64,000 nucleotides of DNA, taken from contig CM026560.1 of the NCBI GenBank assembly GCA_015143295.1, positions 6,636,501 to 6,700,500 of the forward strand, read 5' to 3'. Of the stretch, positions 22,477 through 33,090 are shown in pieces. How positions within the stretch are numbered: position 1 is the stretch's first letter; each line of letters begins with the position of its first letter. The notes under the pieces are model-generated. The model was given only the letters and a program-made list of their open reading frames with translations. It ran no database searches and was not told the DNA's origin. The stretch comes from Tetracentron sinense. Lineage: Eukaryota > Streptophyta > Magnoliopsida > Trochodendrales > Trochodendraceae. The position numbers were made by a program, and so were the translations under genes.

Positions 22477-23900
22477 GCCCCAAGGTCTGAGAACAAAAGA
22501 CCAAAAAGCCCTTACTAAATTTCTGTAAAAACACGAAGGACCGAGCAATCGGTGGTTATGACCGAGCGATCGGTTCCTGCCGATCGATCGGTGTTTATGA
22601 CCGGGCGATCGGTCAAAAACACACTCTCTGGAAAATTTTCCCATACAAAAATTTGGACCAGTCGATAGATACCGATCAATCGGTTTTGGACCTATCGATC
22701 GCTGGTTCTGACCGAGCGATCGGTTCCTGCAGGTTTTGACTCCCTTTACTGTTTTGGCCATAACTTTTTACTCGTTCATCGGATTTTGACGATTCAACTT
22801 GGGTTGGATTCGTCTTTTGAAAATGAACATTTCTGGCGTTTTAGAATTTCTAATTTCCACTTAATTTATAGACTAAAAAATACCCTTAATGCAATGCACT
22901 AAAAACATGAAAGAGGTTCGGGTCTCTACAGTGTGTCCTATCTGTTCTAGCCCTGCACATTATATGCATGAGTGTCTGTTTGCTGCCCAATTCCTGAATC
23001 TTGTCCAAGAGCATGCCAATGCTACCTATATCCACCTGGGTAATGATCCATATTCAAATACTTATAACCCAGGATGGAGGAACTATCCTAATTTCTCATG
23101 ACAGCCACAAACTCAAGGGAATAATTTTCCCCAACCTCAAAGGCCATTCAATCGGCCTTTTTAAAATCAGCCCAACTACCATCCTCCCCAACAACAGGAA
23201 TTCCAACACTCTCCTCCTCCTCAAAGGAACCCATCTTCTGAGGAGAAAGTGTTGCAAGCTCTCAAAGGCTTAGAGGCTAACACTCAACTGCTACACTCTC
23301 ATTCTCAATCTATCCAGAGAATTGAGTTTTAATTGGGACAACTAGCTAGTGTCATATACAAGAGAGAAGAAGGGAAGCTCCTAAGCCAACCGGTGAGCAA
23401 CCCTAAGGGTGCAAATATGGTTGACGATGCTCAAAACAATGAAATTCATCATGAGCATGTTCTTACCATTACCACCCTAAGGAGTGGGAAAGTAGTTGAA
23501 AATGAGGTTAAAGAGAAGAAGAGTGAGAAAAAAGAGCCCCATGTAGGCCAAACAAATCTCCAAGGAAAACGGGTGAGTGTCTCTAAGAAGGACCAAAGTC
23601 CATCTTCTTTATCTAATCTCAATCCCCCTGAATCCTATATGCCCAAAGCTCCTTACCCTCAGTGCTTAAAAGATTCCTCATCTTTCGGAAAAAAAGAAAC
23701 TAAAATTGATGAGATGATGGAGGTCTTTAAACAAGTCAAAATCAACCTTCCGCTCACAGATGCCATCAAGCAAATTCTGACGTATGTCAAATTTCTCAAG
23801 GACATGTGCAATCAAAAGCACAAATCAAGAACTCATGTGTCCAAGAAAGTCCTTCTCACCGTGCAAGTGAGCTCCATTATCCAACACAACACTTCTCCAA

Positions 23901-24330
23901 AATTTAAGGACCCCAGTGCTCCTACTATTTCATGTATAATTGGAGATCACTCCATTGATCGGGCACTCCTTGATTTAGGAGCTAGTGTTAATATATTACC
24001 CTTCTCGGTGTATGAGAAACTTCGCTTAGGAGAGCTTCGCCCCACATTCGTTGTATTACAATAGACGGATAGATCTACGAAAAAGCCTCGTGGGATAGTT
24101 GAAGATGTTCTGATTGAAATTGACAAATTTTTCTTTCCTGTTGACTTTCTTATCCTTGATATAGAACCCGTGCATAATTTAAAAAGTCAAATTCCAGTCA
24201 TCCTTGGTTGTCCCTTCCTAGCTACTGCTAATGCTTGCATAAACTGTAGAACTGGGGTGATGAAGGTGTCATTTCGTAACATGAAAGTTCGGTTGAACGT
24301 CTTCACTACCCCCGAATAACAATCGAAAGG
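23901..24330 (+). pseudogene. Athila-like retroviral-type aspartic protease
   Basis: IIGDHSIDRALLDLGASVNI then LPFSVYEKLRLGELRPTFVV is the Athila/Tat protease signature (LDLGA in place of DTGS). After a stop at 24062 it continues with STKKPRGIVEDVLIEIDKFF, FPVDFLILDIEP and IPVILGCPFLATANACINC. Only a few stops interrupt it. The domain would process the Gag polyprotein. Confidence 0.85.
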
Positions 24331-24652
24331 GGAAGATTGCTTTATGGTTGATATGCTTGATAAGATAGTTGAGGATGCCCATCCATATGCTTTAATTAAT
24401 AATCCTTCAGATGCATCTCTTGCTTATTTTAAACTCCTGGACCCCATCATAAAAAAATCCATAGGGAATAGACCTTCTTTGCTTAATCTCACTCATCTAA
24501 AAGGTTTTCTATTGGAAAAACATAAAGTGAGAGCTAAGCATAAAATTGCGACCTTGCAAAGGCATAGGAAATTCCTCTTCTCTGACCCAGAAGGGCGTGT
24601 GCTCAAGGCTAAGGCCCAATACCTCCAACCTTACGTGATCCCGTCTACCTAG
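24331..24652 (+). CDS. Post-protease tail of the Athila-like polyprotein, pol deleted
   Basis: An open frame includes EDCFMVDMLDKIVEDAHPYA, ASLAYFKLLDPIIKKSIG and a basic stretch around EKHKVRAKHKIATLQRHRKF. The EDCFMVDMLDKIVE segment matches the region normally following the Athila protease, but no reverse transcriptase follows. The next recognisable block is the 3' leader-like GGGAGGCAACCCAATCT near 24709. Function unknown; probably the remnant of a large internal deletion. Confidence 0.45.
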
Positions 24653-26485
24653 ACGGTTGAGTGATTTTAAGGTCGTCTGGCTGAAGATGATAAACTTAGC
24701 GCTTGTTGGGAGGCAACCCAATCTCTTAAATCTAGTCTAGGGTCTTTCTTTATTTCTTTCGTTTTGTTAATTCAAGTTTGGGGTGAATTTAAAATCCACT
24801 CAATCCTTTAAGAGTTTAAGTCTAAAAGTCTAAGTGAAAAAAAAATTTCAAACATTCTCGGTGTTTTTGGCAATCGATAGCCCCCAGGGGGATCGATTGC
24901 CCAAGTCGTACGTAAAAAATAAAAATAAAAAAAAAAATCACCAAAACGACGTTTTTGGCGATCGATTGCCTTAGGGGAGATCGATCACCCAAATACGAAA
25001 AAAAAAAAAAAAGGGAGATCGACCACCCAAAAGGGGGATCGATCGCCCATAGGGGAGATCAAACACCTAACTCAATAAATAAATAAATATCCCAATTTTA
25101 TTCTTGCTTGATGCTTTCTATACTTAATTGAGATATATTGATTGATTTAGCATCTATTTTTTGTGGATATTTCTTGTATTGTACTAACCCTGCTAGGTGC
25201 TATTTGGACGAAGTTTGGGGTGATTCATGGTAACACCCCCTTCGCCTTTATCATCATGAATTACCTGTCACCAAGTTAGGTATTATTGTTCTCATCCCTA
25301 TTTATGCTTAATTTCTATTTTTACATTGAGGACAATGTAAACTGTAAGTTTGGGGTAGTAAATAATAGGCCAGACTATTATTTTCATTATCTTTTTGGGT
25401 GATTGTGCAACAATGACATAGGGTAGAACATGCAAATACTGATTTTTTTTTCTAGATTATTCTATTCTGAAATTGAAAGATTGTAATGCATATAGGGTAA
25501 TCCAAATTTTATTGATAGGGTTGAATTTGAGAACACATAATCCCAAATACACACTGTTTTTAACCATTGACTGAACTACAAAAGCTTAAATTTTTTTTTT
25601 TAATGTCATGAATACACTTTGATATATGCATGAGCACTCTAATACATTGTCTAGTGAGTTTGAAACTGAACTAATTGATTAGTGTTTTTGTTAACTCATA
25701 GGAAGTTGGATGACCTAGAAATTGAACACCAACCTTGGCTAAAATGAAATTTTTTGAAAAAGTGATAGAAGAATGGGTTACCTAATCAGGTTTTACACTT
25801 AGTAACCGAGCCTCTTGCAAACCGTGTGATTTTTGGAATGGATAAATTAACTAATGTGGCTAGTTTAAGTTTGTAGCCTATTTAACTCGAGTTAATAAGC
25901 CTTTAGAGGTGTCTTGACACCTGGTGCCCTAACGCCATTTGGTTTGGGAGTCATCGGCCTGACACTCGCTACCTAGGTTGTCTAGAATGCTTAATGGACT
26001 TAGATTCTGCACAGTTACGCTTAAAAGAAAAGAAATATATTGAGTGAAAGCCTTGGGGTTAGGAGTTTAAATTGAAAGGAAATTCAATGACAAGTGAGAA
26101 GACAGAAAAACTATTGAAAAGTAAGGTTGATAGCACACATTTAATTGTTAGTCACATTACATATCAAAGAAAATTCGGACGAATCTTTAATAAGTTGAAT
26201 TCTTCAGAACTGGTTAAGAATGGTGTGAAATTGAGAATGTGGAGAGTTGAAAATTCAATCTTGTTAATAATTATTAGATTATTTTGTGTGCATTGTGATT
26301 CTGAAAAATTTTGGAATATGATTCAATCACTTTTGAACTCGTCTTCTAGGGCCACCTAGGGGTTTAAAAGGCTTGTTGCATATGCAAAATACAACCGGGG
26401 ATCCCACGAAAGGGGATGTAGATATATTTTAGTTTTATTTTATTTTTCATTGCTCGAGGACTAGCAATGTCTAAGTTTGGGGTTA
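24653..26485 (+). other. Athila-like 3' non-coding region
   Basis: There is no credible gene; the frame at 26072-26359 has no family resemblance and no env-like domain is visible. It contains a second cluster of GATCGATCGCCCA-type motifs (24875-25060), A-runs, AGTTTGGGGTGATTCATGG and ACATTGAGGACAATGT blocks usual for these elements, and the polypurine tract at its end. Confidence 0.6.
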
Positions 26486-27810
26486 TGATCGGTGCAAGAT
26501 GTTACACATATATGCACCTCAAACTTAACTTGTTAACCCTTTAGTGTAATCTTTTAAATATTTTTATGCTACTTGGTTGTTTATTTTTGTTTCAGGTTCA
26601 TTCACAAAAAAGAGTTTAAAATGAAAGATTTAAAAGCATCAAAGGCTCAGAAGGATCTCAAGAAGAAAAAGACCAAAGAAGAGAACAAAACACAAAGCAA
26701 AGCAGGGGATTCTACCCTAGTCGATCTCCCCTGCTGCGTTTGGATATTATTAAATGCGTGAAAAGTCTCCTTTGGGCCCAGTTTGACTATTCTTAAAGGC
26801 TCAAATTTTGTAGGAAAAAGAGAAAGGAAAAGTTGTAGCCTAATTACAAGTCCTTATTCTATAAGGACTCTATCTTTCTCTCTTTCTCTATAAAAGGGAA
26901 AATCCCTAGCCATAATAAGGGATTCTTTGTAGAGATTCTTTGTAGAGAATTTCGTAGAGATTTTGAATCAGAAAAAGGAGAAGCTCTGGAGATCAGGGAA
27001 GCCATGAAGAAGAATGCACCAACTTTGTCTATGAAGATGATGCATTCCTCCCTCGTGATGAACTAATTTCCATTCTAGGGTTTCGATGAAACCCTAGCCA
27101 AGTTACTGTGTCATTTTATTTTGTTTTATTTTGATTTCTTAGTTGTAAAACATTGATTGCATAATGAGAGAGTTGTTTCAAACAACCAGGATTTATTTGA
27201 ATTATATTTGATTTCAATGAAATTCTCAACCTTGTCTTAGGTTTTATGAAATTGCAATTAAAATCACTTGTGTTAATTTTCGTTAGAATTTAAACATAAG
27301 TTTTATGCAATGGGTTTAATATATCAAGAGATTAAATTCGAAAATATTTTATGCTAAGAGAAGACGAGTGATTACACAACCGTAGATTAGTGTGTATCAT
27401 TCATGCTAACTGAAGATACGATATGCTTAGGATATAATCCCTTGAACTTTTCTTAATCAGTTGAGAGGGGACGTGCTATCACTCTAACTGGAATATTTGC
27501 AAATTAAGAGGTTAGAATAAATTCAGAATAGGGATTAATTATTAGGTTAGTGGTGGATTTGAAAACCCTAGATCTTCTCTCCAAAAGATTTAAAACCAAT
27601 AGTTGATAATTAATTTAGAAACCTTAATTAGTTTAATTAATTGTTTTTAGTTTAATCAAACAAAACTCAATTGTCTCAATTATTAGTTTAAAATTAATCT
27701 TGATAAAAGGCAACGAAACCAACGCAGTCCTCAAAGGTTCGATACCCTTACTAATACTATTCTACAGAATTATTACTAAGAAGGAATAATTTAAGATTAA
27801 GTAATGATCA
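26486..27810 (+). repeat. 3' LTR of the Athila-like element
   Basis: 1325 bp and near-identical in layout to the 5' LTR. It lacks the GGGCGATCGATCGCCC block: the 5' copy has about 38 more bases between GATTCTACC and CTGCGTTTGG. Confidence 0.88.
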
Positions 27811-27914
27811 GTTCACTATTTGTTATGCCTTGTATACTCTTTGACAGGATAGTTTAAGTATAAGTCATGACCCCAAAGTCTCATTTCTCCTAGGTCGGAT
27901 TTGGGGTCGTGACA
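27811..27914 (+). repeat. LTR B, right part
   Basis: The last 104 bases (including the GTTCA duplication) of the LTR started at 16929, ending GGGGTCGTGACA. They align with the end of LTR A (CTCCTAGGGGTATTTTGGGT). Confidence 0.75.
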
Positions 27915-28076
27915 CCAGATCCCTAGGTAGGTCGGTTCTTGAGTAGAGTTATCCTCAGGCCTCTGATTCCCCGCCGGTTACACAGCCGCCTCGACAGGAG
28001 AATCATGGCAGATAATTCACCTTACACGAGCGGGATGCACATGCATCTGAGAATGTTGTGCAAGGTACGCTCACGT
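27915..28076 (+). pseudogene. C-terminal end of element A gag with retained splice donor
   Basis: The frame interrupted at 16928 resumes as SDSPPVTQPPRQENHGR, then a stop and FTLHERDAHASENVVQG. This corresponds to the Gag end of element H (GRVFALTEGE...DDVVQG). The last codon is split by CAAG/GTACGC, the same donor-like sequence as in H, although no pol follows here. One in-frame TAG and one TAA are present. Confidence 0.7.
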
Positions 28077-28357
28077 CAAGTTGTTAAACTATAAATTGTC
28101 AATGATATGTGGTATGTTTCCTGTGTATATATAACATGTTACCTATAGTTATTATATGAAAATTTTTATGGGTGGACGCTTGGTAAGCGCATGCCTAGTT
28201 TGAGGTTGGTTGACACGGGATTGATATATCCTTTTGTCATGTGTAGTGTTCTTAAGTCGTATGCTCACTTAAGCAAGGTGAGGTGTAGGAAAAGTATCCC
28301 CGCTTGATTTCGTATCATCCTAATTTTTATGACAAAATTCCTATAAGGGGGGGAGAA
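28077..28357 (+). other. Short residual internal region and polypurine tract of element A
   Basis: About 280 bp of non-coding sequence without any pol similarity. It ends in the purine tract AAGGGGGGGAGAA directly before the 3' LTR. Confidence 0.7.
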
Positions 28358-30428
28358 TGTAGAACCTAGAACTCTATTTCATAGGTGGTGAATAGTGCTG
28401 TGAATAGTGTTTGTGAATAGTGCTTTTATGGCCTAAAAGCCTTCCATGAAATTTGGAAGTATGATGAATGAAAATGGAGTTGTTAATATCAAATTAAATT
28501 GTTATGTGGGTGTGTTCAAATGGTCCTAAGCAAGCTAAGGAGTCCTAAGGGTGTTAAATAGAGAGTGGAGACACTCTAAGTGTCAAAAATGGAGGAAACA
28601 GATGAAAATGGGCAAAATACACAGAGGTCGGTCGACCGCCTCCTAGCCAGTTGACTGCCTGTATGGAAGTGGCCCAAAAACAGGGCCACAGTAGGATTTT
28701 TGTGAAGGCCGGTCAACCACCTCTCATAGTCTGTCGACCGACTGTCTCCAAAAAGGGGATTTCAAGGGGTTTACACATGGCTGGTCGACCACCCCTCCTT
28801 GTTGGTCGACTGACTGTGGTTTCAGACCAATTTTCCTGGCCGACCTACTTTATGCTTTATAGATATTTTGAGGGGAGTTTTGGGTGTTTTACAAGACACT
28901 TGGGGGTCTATATAAACCCCATTTTCGTGGGCTAAGGGTTACACAACCCTTAGAACAATTTTGAGAGAGGAAAAAGAAGAGAAAAGAGATAGAAGAAAGA
29001 GGAAGGTTTTGATTTTTTCTCGGGTTTGGCAATTTTGATCAAGGGGGAGTCCTTCGTGATACCTCGGTGTTTTCTGAAGCACTTCGACCACAGGGATTTG
29101 GTCTTGTTAAGGTAGATACACTCTACTAGCTTTTAATTTCATGATTTCCAATTGAAAACCAAGATGGAAGCCTTTGTGCTTCGATGTGAACTAGTGACTA
29201 ATAGTAGTCTTGATGTAATGATTCTATGTTTAAGCCAAGAAAAGAAAAGTAATTAATGATGAACCAAGTGTATTGTCATGTGCATTTTGTTATGTGATGG
29301 TTTAAATAAAAAGAGCAAAACATGTGCAATATTTAAGTGTTTCCAATTGTCTATCATGTTCACTCACAATCGTTTATGAACACCGTATTTGCATGATTGA
29401 GCTTTTGTAATGTACATGTGTTGTAAAAGCAAGATAAAAGAAGAAAAGCAAAGTAAAAAATGAAAACCAAAGCACAAGATGAAAAACAAAGCAATTGTAA
29501 AGAAAAGCAAAGTAAAAGATGATAAGCAAACATTTGTATTGGAAGGATGGTAGTGGGCTCTCACCACAAGCAAGGTGAGCATTCTCATTTGATTCCAAGT
29601 AAAACCATGAACAAAGCATATGTATTGGAAGGAGAATAGTGGACTCTCACCACAAGAAGGGTGAGCATTATTCTCTGATTCCAAGTAAAAGCAATTGTAT
29701 TGGAAGGATGATAGTAGGCTCTCACCACAAGCAGGGTGAGCATTATGATCTGATTCTAAATAAAAATATATGTATTGGAAGGATGACAGTGGGCTCTGAC
29801 CACAAGCAGGGTAAGCATTGTCATCTGATTCCAAATTAAAAGTCATGGTGAAGTAACTGAAATGATATGAAAGCAAAAGTAAAGTACATGAAAAGAAGCA
29901 AAAGAAGTATATGTACAGTATGTATGCACAGTGTAACTGAAAAATGGATTTCTAAAATTATTTACAGTATTTACATGTGTGTCTGATGATCCACCACGTG
30001 AAAGCAATTTATGTCATAATATTATTATCTAGTGGTTTGTATACGCTGGGTATGCCATACTCAATCGAACTGTTACTTCGGCAGGTCCTGTTGATGTGCG
30101 TGCTCCTGAGCCTTAGATCGAGGAGGAATACTATGATTCAGAGCCTACCATGGACCATCCTCTTGAGGATAAAACTCTAGATAGGTGGCTTTATCTAGAT
30201 TATTGTTGAGAGTGGTGAGGGAGAGATGTATATTTTGATAGTGGGCATGTCCACTTTAATTTTGATATGTCTAACCTTGTACACTTGGAATATATTTCAG
30301 GTTATGTTATTAGAAATTTTATGCTTCCGCTATTTGTATGTCTTGTTTATTCTTAGATGATGGTTATGATATGATAGTTCATGAACCAAAAGTATCCCTA
30401 ACTCCTAGGGGTATTTTGTGTTGCGACA
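28358..30428 (+). repeat. 3' LTR of element A
   Basis: 2071 bp. TATA box at 28909-28916, donor-like TTAAGGTAGATACAC (GT at 29112), four-copy tandem array (29535-29840), acceptor-like TTCGGCAG (to 30084), then the EPW frame with Trp replaced by TAG. It lacks the 155-bp duplication of the 5' LTR. Confidence 0.88.
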
Positions 30429-30433
30429 ATGCA

Positions 30434-30689
30434 GTCCCAGCTACCACTAGTAGGTCTTCGAACCCACTTCTAAATTCACACATGAATAGAAAATAAAGCA
30501 TTCATTTACACACCCACATGCAAATATATATAATACACGTTTAATTTCCTGTTTAATAATAAAATTTATGTATTCATCAATAAAAATAATAAATATTACC
30601 TCCATGAATAAAATAACAACAACAAAAACATATGTTCATTAACTAATAGAAATTTGTTAATTCATTTTCAAGAATTCAACTAATTCATT
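30434..30689. other. AT-rich flank between element A and the LINE
   Basis: Simple AT-rich sequence, no gene seen. Its right end (30690-30720) is A/T-rich on the LINE-sense strand and may include the LINE poly(A) tail. Confidence 0.5.
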
Positions 30690-30753
30690 TTTAAGTTCTT
30701 TTTTTATTATTTATTTAAAGCACCTAGTGGGGTGAGGGTTTGGTTGACCCCTA

Positions 30754-32295
30754 TCAGTTGATTCGAATGATACCTTGAAGAGACAATGGAAGATCATGAA
30801 ACTCTCTAAAAACTTTGCTCTCAAGATTCTTGCAAGCTTCTTTTGACAGAAAATCAGCTGTCTGATAGTTTTCTCTATAAGTATGATGGAAAACCATGTT
30901 GCACTTGTCGTTTAGAATTTCTATTTTCTTTCACCAGTACCAGATTTTCCAAGGAGGCTCAATCACCTCATTAATAACATCAATTATAATCTTGGAATCG
31001 CTTTCCACAATTATATTAGAGAGCCCTAGTCTTTCACAAAAAACACACCCATCATGAACTGCATTGATTTCAGCTATAGTATTAGATTCAATACCATAAT
31101 GCTCAGTGAAAGCTAAGACTAGCTTGCCATTAGAATCGCGAATAACTCTTCCGCCTCCACTAACTCCTGGATTAGTAATCGTCGTGCCATCTGTGTTCAG
31201 TTTAAACCATTCCAGAGAGGGGCACAACCACTTAGTAATAATAGGCCTTTTTATCCTAGCAAGAGAAATTTGGATACCGAAGTAATAGCACAACTGTTCA
31301 TCCTTCAACTGGAACGGCGTTATGAAAAATCTTCCATAAGAAGACAGAAAGTTTTGAGGGAATGGCATCGTTCCAGATATACTTAGACCATCGAACTTTA
31401 GGGGACACATCCCGAATAGTCTCCCAATATAATTTTGTAGAGAATCTCCCCGAACTATCTTTTTTCAAAATAATCCTATCTTCATGATTAGATATCGCAA
31501 TAGGTCTTTGGACAAGAGCATGTTGCATATCTCTAGAAAGAAGGTTCATCCCTTCAAATCTCCAAACACCATCAATGAAGCTATCCTTAATTAAAGGGAA
31601 TTGAATGGGGCACTCAACAACATAGTCAATTAAAGGTAGCTCATCTAACCATATATCAAACCAAAGATTGGTATTTTCTCCATTGCCAATCAGCCATTTG
31701 CAGTTCAACATCGTTCTTTTTATCCAAACTCCAATATCTTTCCATTCCAGTTTTTTGGTCCCTTCAAATAAATGTCAATCATTCATAGGTGATTTATATT
31801 CATGTATTTACTTCTGAAATAGCTGCTCCAAAAATCCTTTCCAGACATTATTTTCCATGCCATCTTCATACGGAAAGAACTAGCCATATCAATCAATTTT
31901 TGAATTCCTAACCCTCCCTTATCGAAAAGTTTAGAAATTTTATTCCATGAAACCCAGTGGGTTCTATTGTTACCTTTAGTATCATTCCAAAAGAGCGAAT
32001 AAGAAATACCTTCAATTATGTGAATAACACCTTTAGGAATGTTAGTTACCATCAAACTATGGATAAGCATAGAAGATAACAACACATGTTTCAAAAGAAT
32101 GAGATTTCCCCCATTCAACAACATCTTCTCTTTCCAACCTTCCATCTTTTTTCGAATCTTATCAATTAAACATTCTTTATATGACCATAGAATATAGGAA
32201 TGCTCAAGTATAGGAAAGGAAATTTATCAATAGCAATCCCACTGGTATTTTTCATCATTTCCCGAGCCTTAGTAGATCTGCTATCAGCTACATAC
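30754..32295 (-). pseudogene. LINE ORF2 3' part: RT C-terminus, zf-RVT, RNase H
   Basis: Read on minus, 32295-31783 gives FPFLYLSIPIFYGHIK and then MEGWKEKMLLNGGNLILLKH, the RT thumb region of plant LINEs. At 31711-31298, LIGNGENTNLWFDIWLDELP and WSKYIWNDAIPSKLSVFLWK are the zf-RVT block. At 31230-30931, WFKLNTDGTTITNPGVSGGG and LGLSNIIVESDSKIIIDVIN are the RNase H domain found in plant L1 elements. The frame ends at a stop (30756-30754) after LPLSLQGIIRIN. Frame changes separate the blocks. Confidence 0.82.
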
Positions 32296-32508
32296 TGTCA
32301 TGACCCAAAATACCCCTAGGAGTTAGGATACTTTGGTTCATGACTCATCATATCAAACCAATCTGTAATAACATACAAGGCATGCTAAAAGTGGAAAATG
32401 AAAATTTCTTTATAATATCACCGTATTCCAAGTTCCATACAAGCAACTAAAGTAACAAGTAGACATGCCCACTTACAAAATATATGTACAATCACTCCCT
32501 CTTGTCAC

Positions 32509-32624
32509 TCAAAGATAGGGCCACCTATCAATTGCCCTTTGCTCCTGAAGCTCACTAAAGGTAGGAACTTCCTCAATGTACATCTCTTCAACCCAAGGTT
32601 CCTGAGCATAAGTGTCAACTGGAC
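32509..32624 (-). CDS. Conserved LTR-encoded small frame, LTR D copy
   Basis: After an acceptor-like TCTTCGGCAG, phase 1, the frame gives 37 codons and a stop: PVDTYAQEPWVEEMYIEEVP, then a tail ending AIDRWPYL. Both the core W-V-E-E-x-Y-x-E-E and the C-terminal D-R-W-P-Y are intact. No ATG is available in frame upstream in the exon. Confidence 0.5.
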
Positions 32625-32899
32625 CTGCCGAAGATAAGTTCAGCTGAGGATGAAATACTCAGCATATGGAAACTACTAAATAGCAATACTCTAAACATCA
32701 ATAATAGCATATGCATACATCAGAGCGTAACAAGCGAAGCAAAGAGAAACAAAGCATAAAATTTAAACATTTCATAAGGCAGATAAACTTTTGAGCATTT
32801 CTTTACAAGGCACATATCTTTGAACAATATTTTTCAAATCATGTACCTCTAAGCAGTTCACAAAACATATAAATTTGAGCGATACTTTACAAGCAAGGT

Positions 32900-33090
32900 G
32901 GTAGACACCTTTGAGTCAAAACTTTAAGTAATACTTTACAAGCAAGGTGGTAAACACCCTTGAATTCAAAACTTTAAACTGTACTTTACAAGCAAGGTGG
33001 TAAACACAAGCAAGGTGGTAAACACCCATGAGTCTTTGAATAATACTTTACAAGCAAGGTGATGAACACCTTTGAATCAAAACTTTACAA
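32900..33090 (-). repeat. Tandem array in LTR D, unit about 60 bp
   Basis: Plus-strand units contain CTTTACAAGCAAGGTGGTAA, then ACACCCTTGAATTCAAAACT. About four copies, one truncated. The core CAAGCAAGGTGG resembles CAAGCAGGGTGAG in the LTR A array. Confidence 0.85.

Larger units (their letters stand above)
20787..22930 (-). mobile_element. Solo LTR C (Tekay-like, antisense) inside the Athila-like gag
   Basis: 2144 bp on the minus strand, TGTAGAGACCC...GGTCGTTACA, with perfect GTGTG duplications at 20782-20786 and 22931-22935. Read on minus it has a conserved TTTGGCCATAAC/GATTTTGACGATTCAACTTG block (22745-22815), ACCGATCGATCGGT palindromes (22540-22720), a TATA box (22469-22476), a donor-like GTCGATATAC, an inverted repeat (21212-21227) and an acceptor-like TTGGCAG. 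The intact EPW frame follows (21186 down to 21071). It has no internal region. Confidence 0.88.
19801..23900 (+). pseudogene. Athila-like gag, split by solo LTR C
   Basis: The left part (19801-20786) contains LKEYFTPSTYQSPSCIRLP, HYEIKSNIIQMIPSYHRLNN, GPYKHLDEFHENCTTFKLQG and DKAKYWLNSLEA, the conserved Athila/Tat Gag core, with several stops after 20287. The right part (from 22931) continues with the CCHC knuckle CPICSSPAHYMHEC, then LVQEHANATYIHLGNDPYSN and Pro/Gln-rich sequence with stops. It runs into TTLRSGKVVENEV and PYPQCLKDSSSFGKKETKID, leading to the protease. The join across LTR C restores the first Cys of the knuckle. Confidence 0.85.
18195..27810 (+). mobile_element. Athila-like Ty3-gypsy element, gag-protease only, nested in LTR B
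   Basis: The LTRs are 18195-19517 and 26486-27810 (TGATCGGTGCAAG...TGATCA or CGATCA), flanked by GTTTA (18190-18194) and GTTCA (27811-27815), one mismatch. The primer site at 19523-19540 reads TGGCACCGTTGCTGTGGA, four changes from the Athila/Tat-type TGGCGCCGTTGCCGGGGA. The purine-rich AAGTTTGGGGTTA precedes the 3' LTR. Gag and protease are recognisable, but reverse transcriptase, RNase H and integrase are missing, so the element was non-autonomous or internally deleted. Its gag is split by antisense solo LTR C. The long 3' non-coding part has ACATTGAGGACAATGT and AGTTTGGGGTGAT blocks typical of Athila-like elements. Confidence 0.88.
11982..30428 (+). mobile_element. Element A: gag-only Tekay/Del-like Ty3-gypsy retrotransposon carrying nested insertions
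   Basis: Two LTRs (11982-14161 and 28358-30428) in direct orientation start TGTRGAACC and end GCGACA or GCAACA. They are flanked by identical ATGCA at 11977-11981 and 30429-30433. An initiator-Met primer site follows the 5' LTR, and a purine-rich run (AAGGGGGGGAGAA) precedes the 3' LTR. The internal region contains a degraded gag but no protease, reverse transcriptase or integrase: about 280 bp separate the gag end from the 3' LTR. The 18.4 kb span is inflated by a Copia-like solo LTR, LTR B, an Athila-like element inside B, and LTR C inside that. The gag is most similar in layout to that of element H, which suggests the Tekay/Del lineage. Confidence 0.9.

Noticed and set aside
22468..22761. 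97-codon minus frame with repeated SIGRNRSLG-like peptides
   Set aside because: It is a translation of the GATCGATCGG palindrome cluster in LTR C.
26072..26359. Candidate env-like ORF in the Athila-like 3' region
   Set aside because: It is only 95 codons, with no signal peptide, transmembrane pattern or conserved env-like motif.
29364..29876. 170-codon minus frame with repeated ESDDNAHPACGESPLSSFQY-like units, also at 13197-13457
   Set aside because: It is the antisense of the LTR A tandem array. The repeat explains the protein-like periodicity, and it runs against element transcription.
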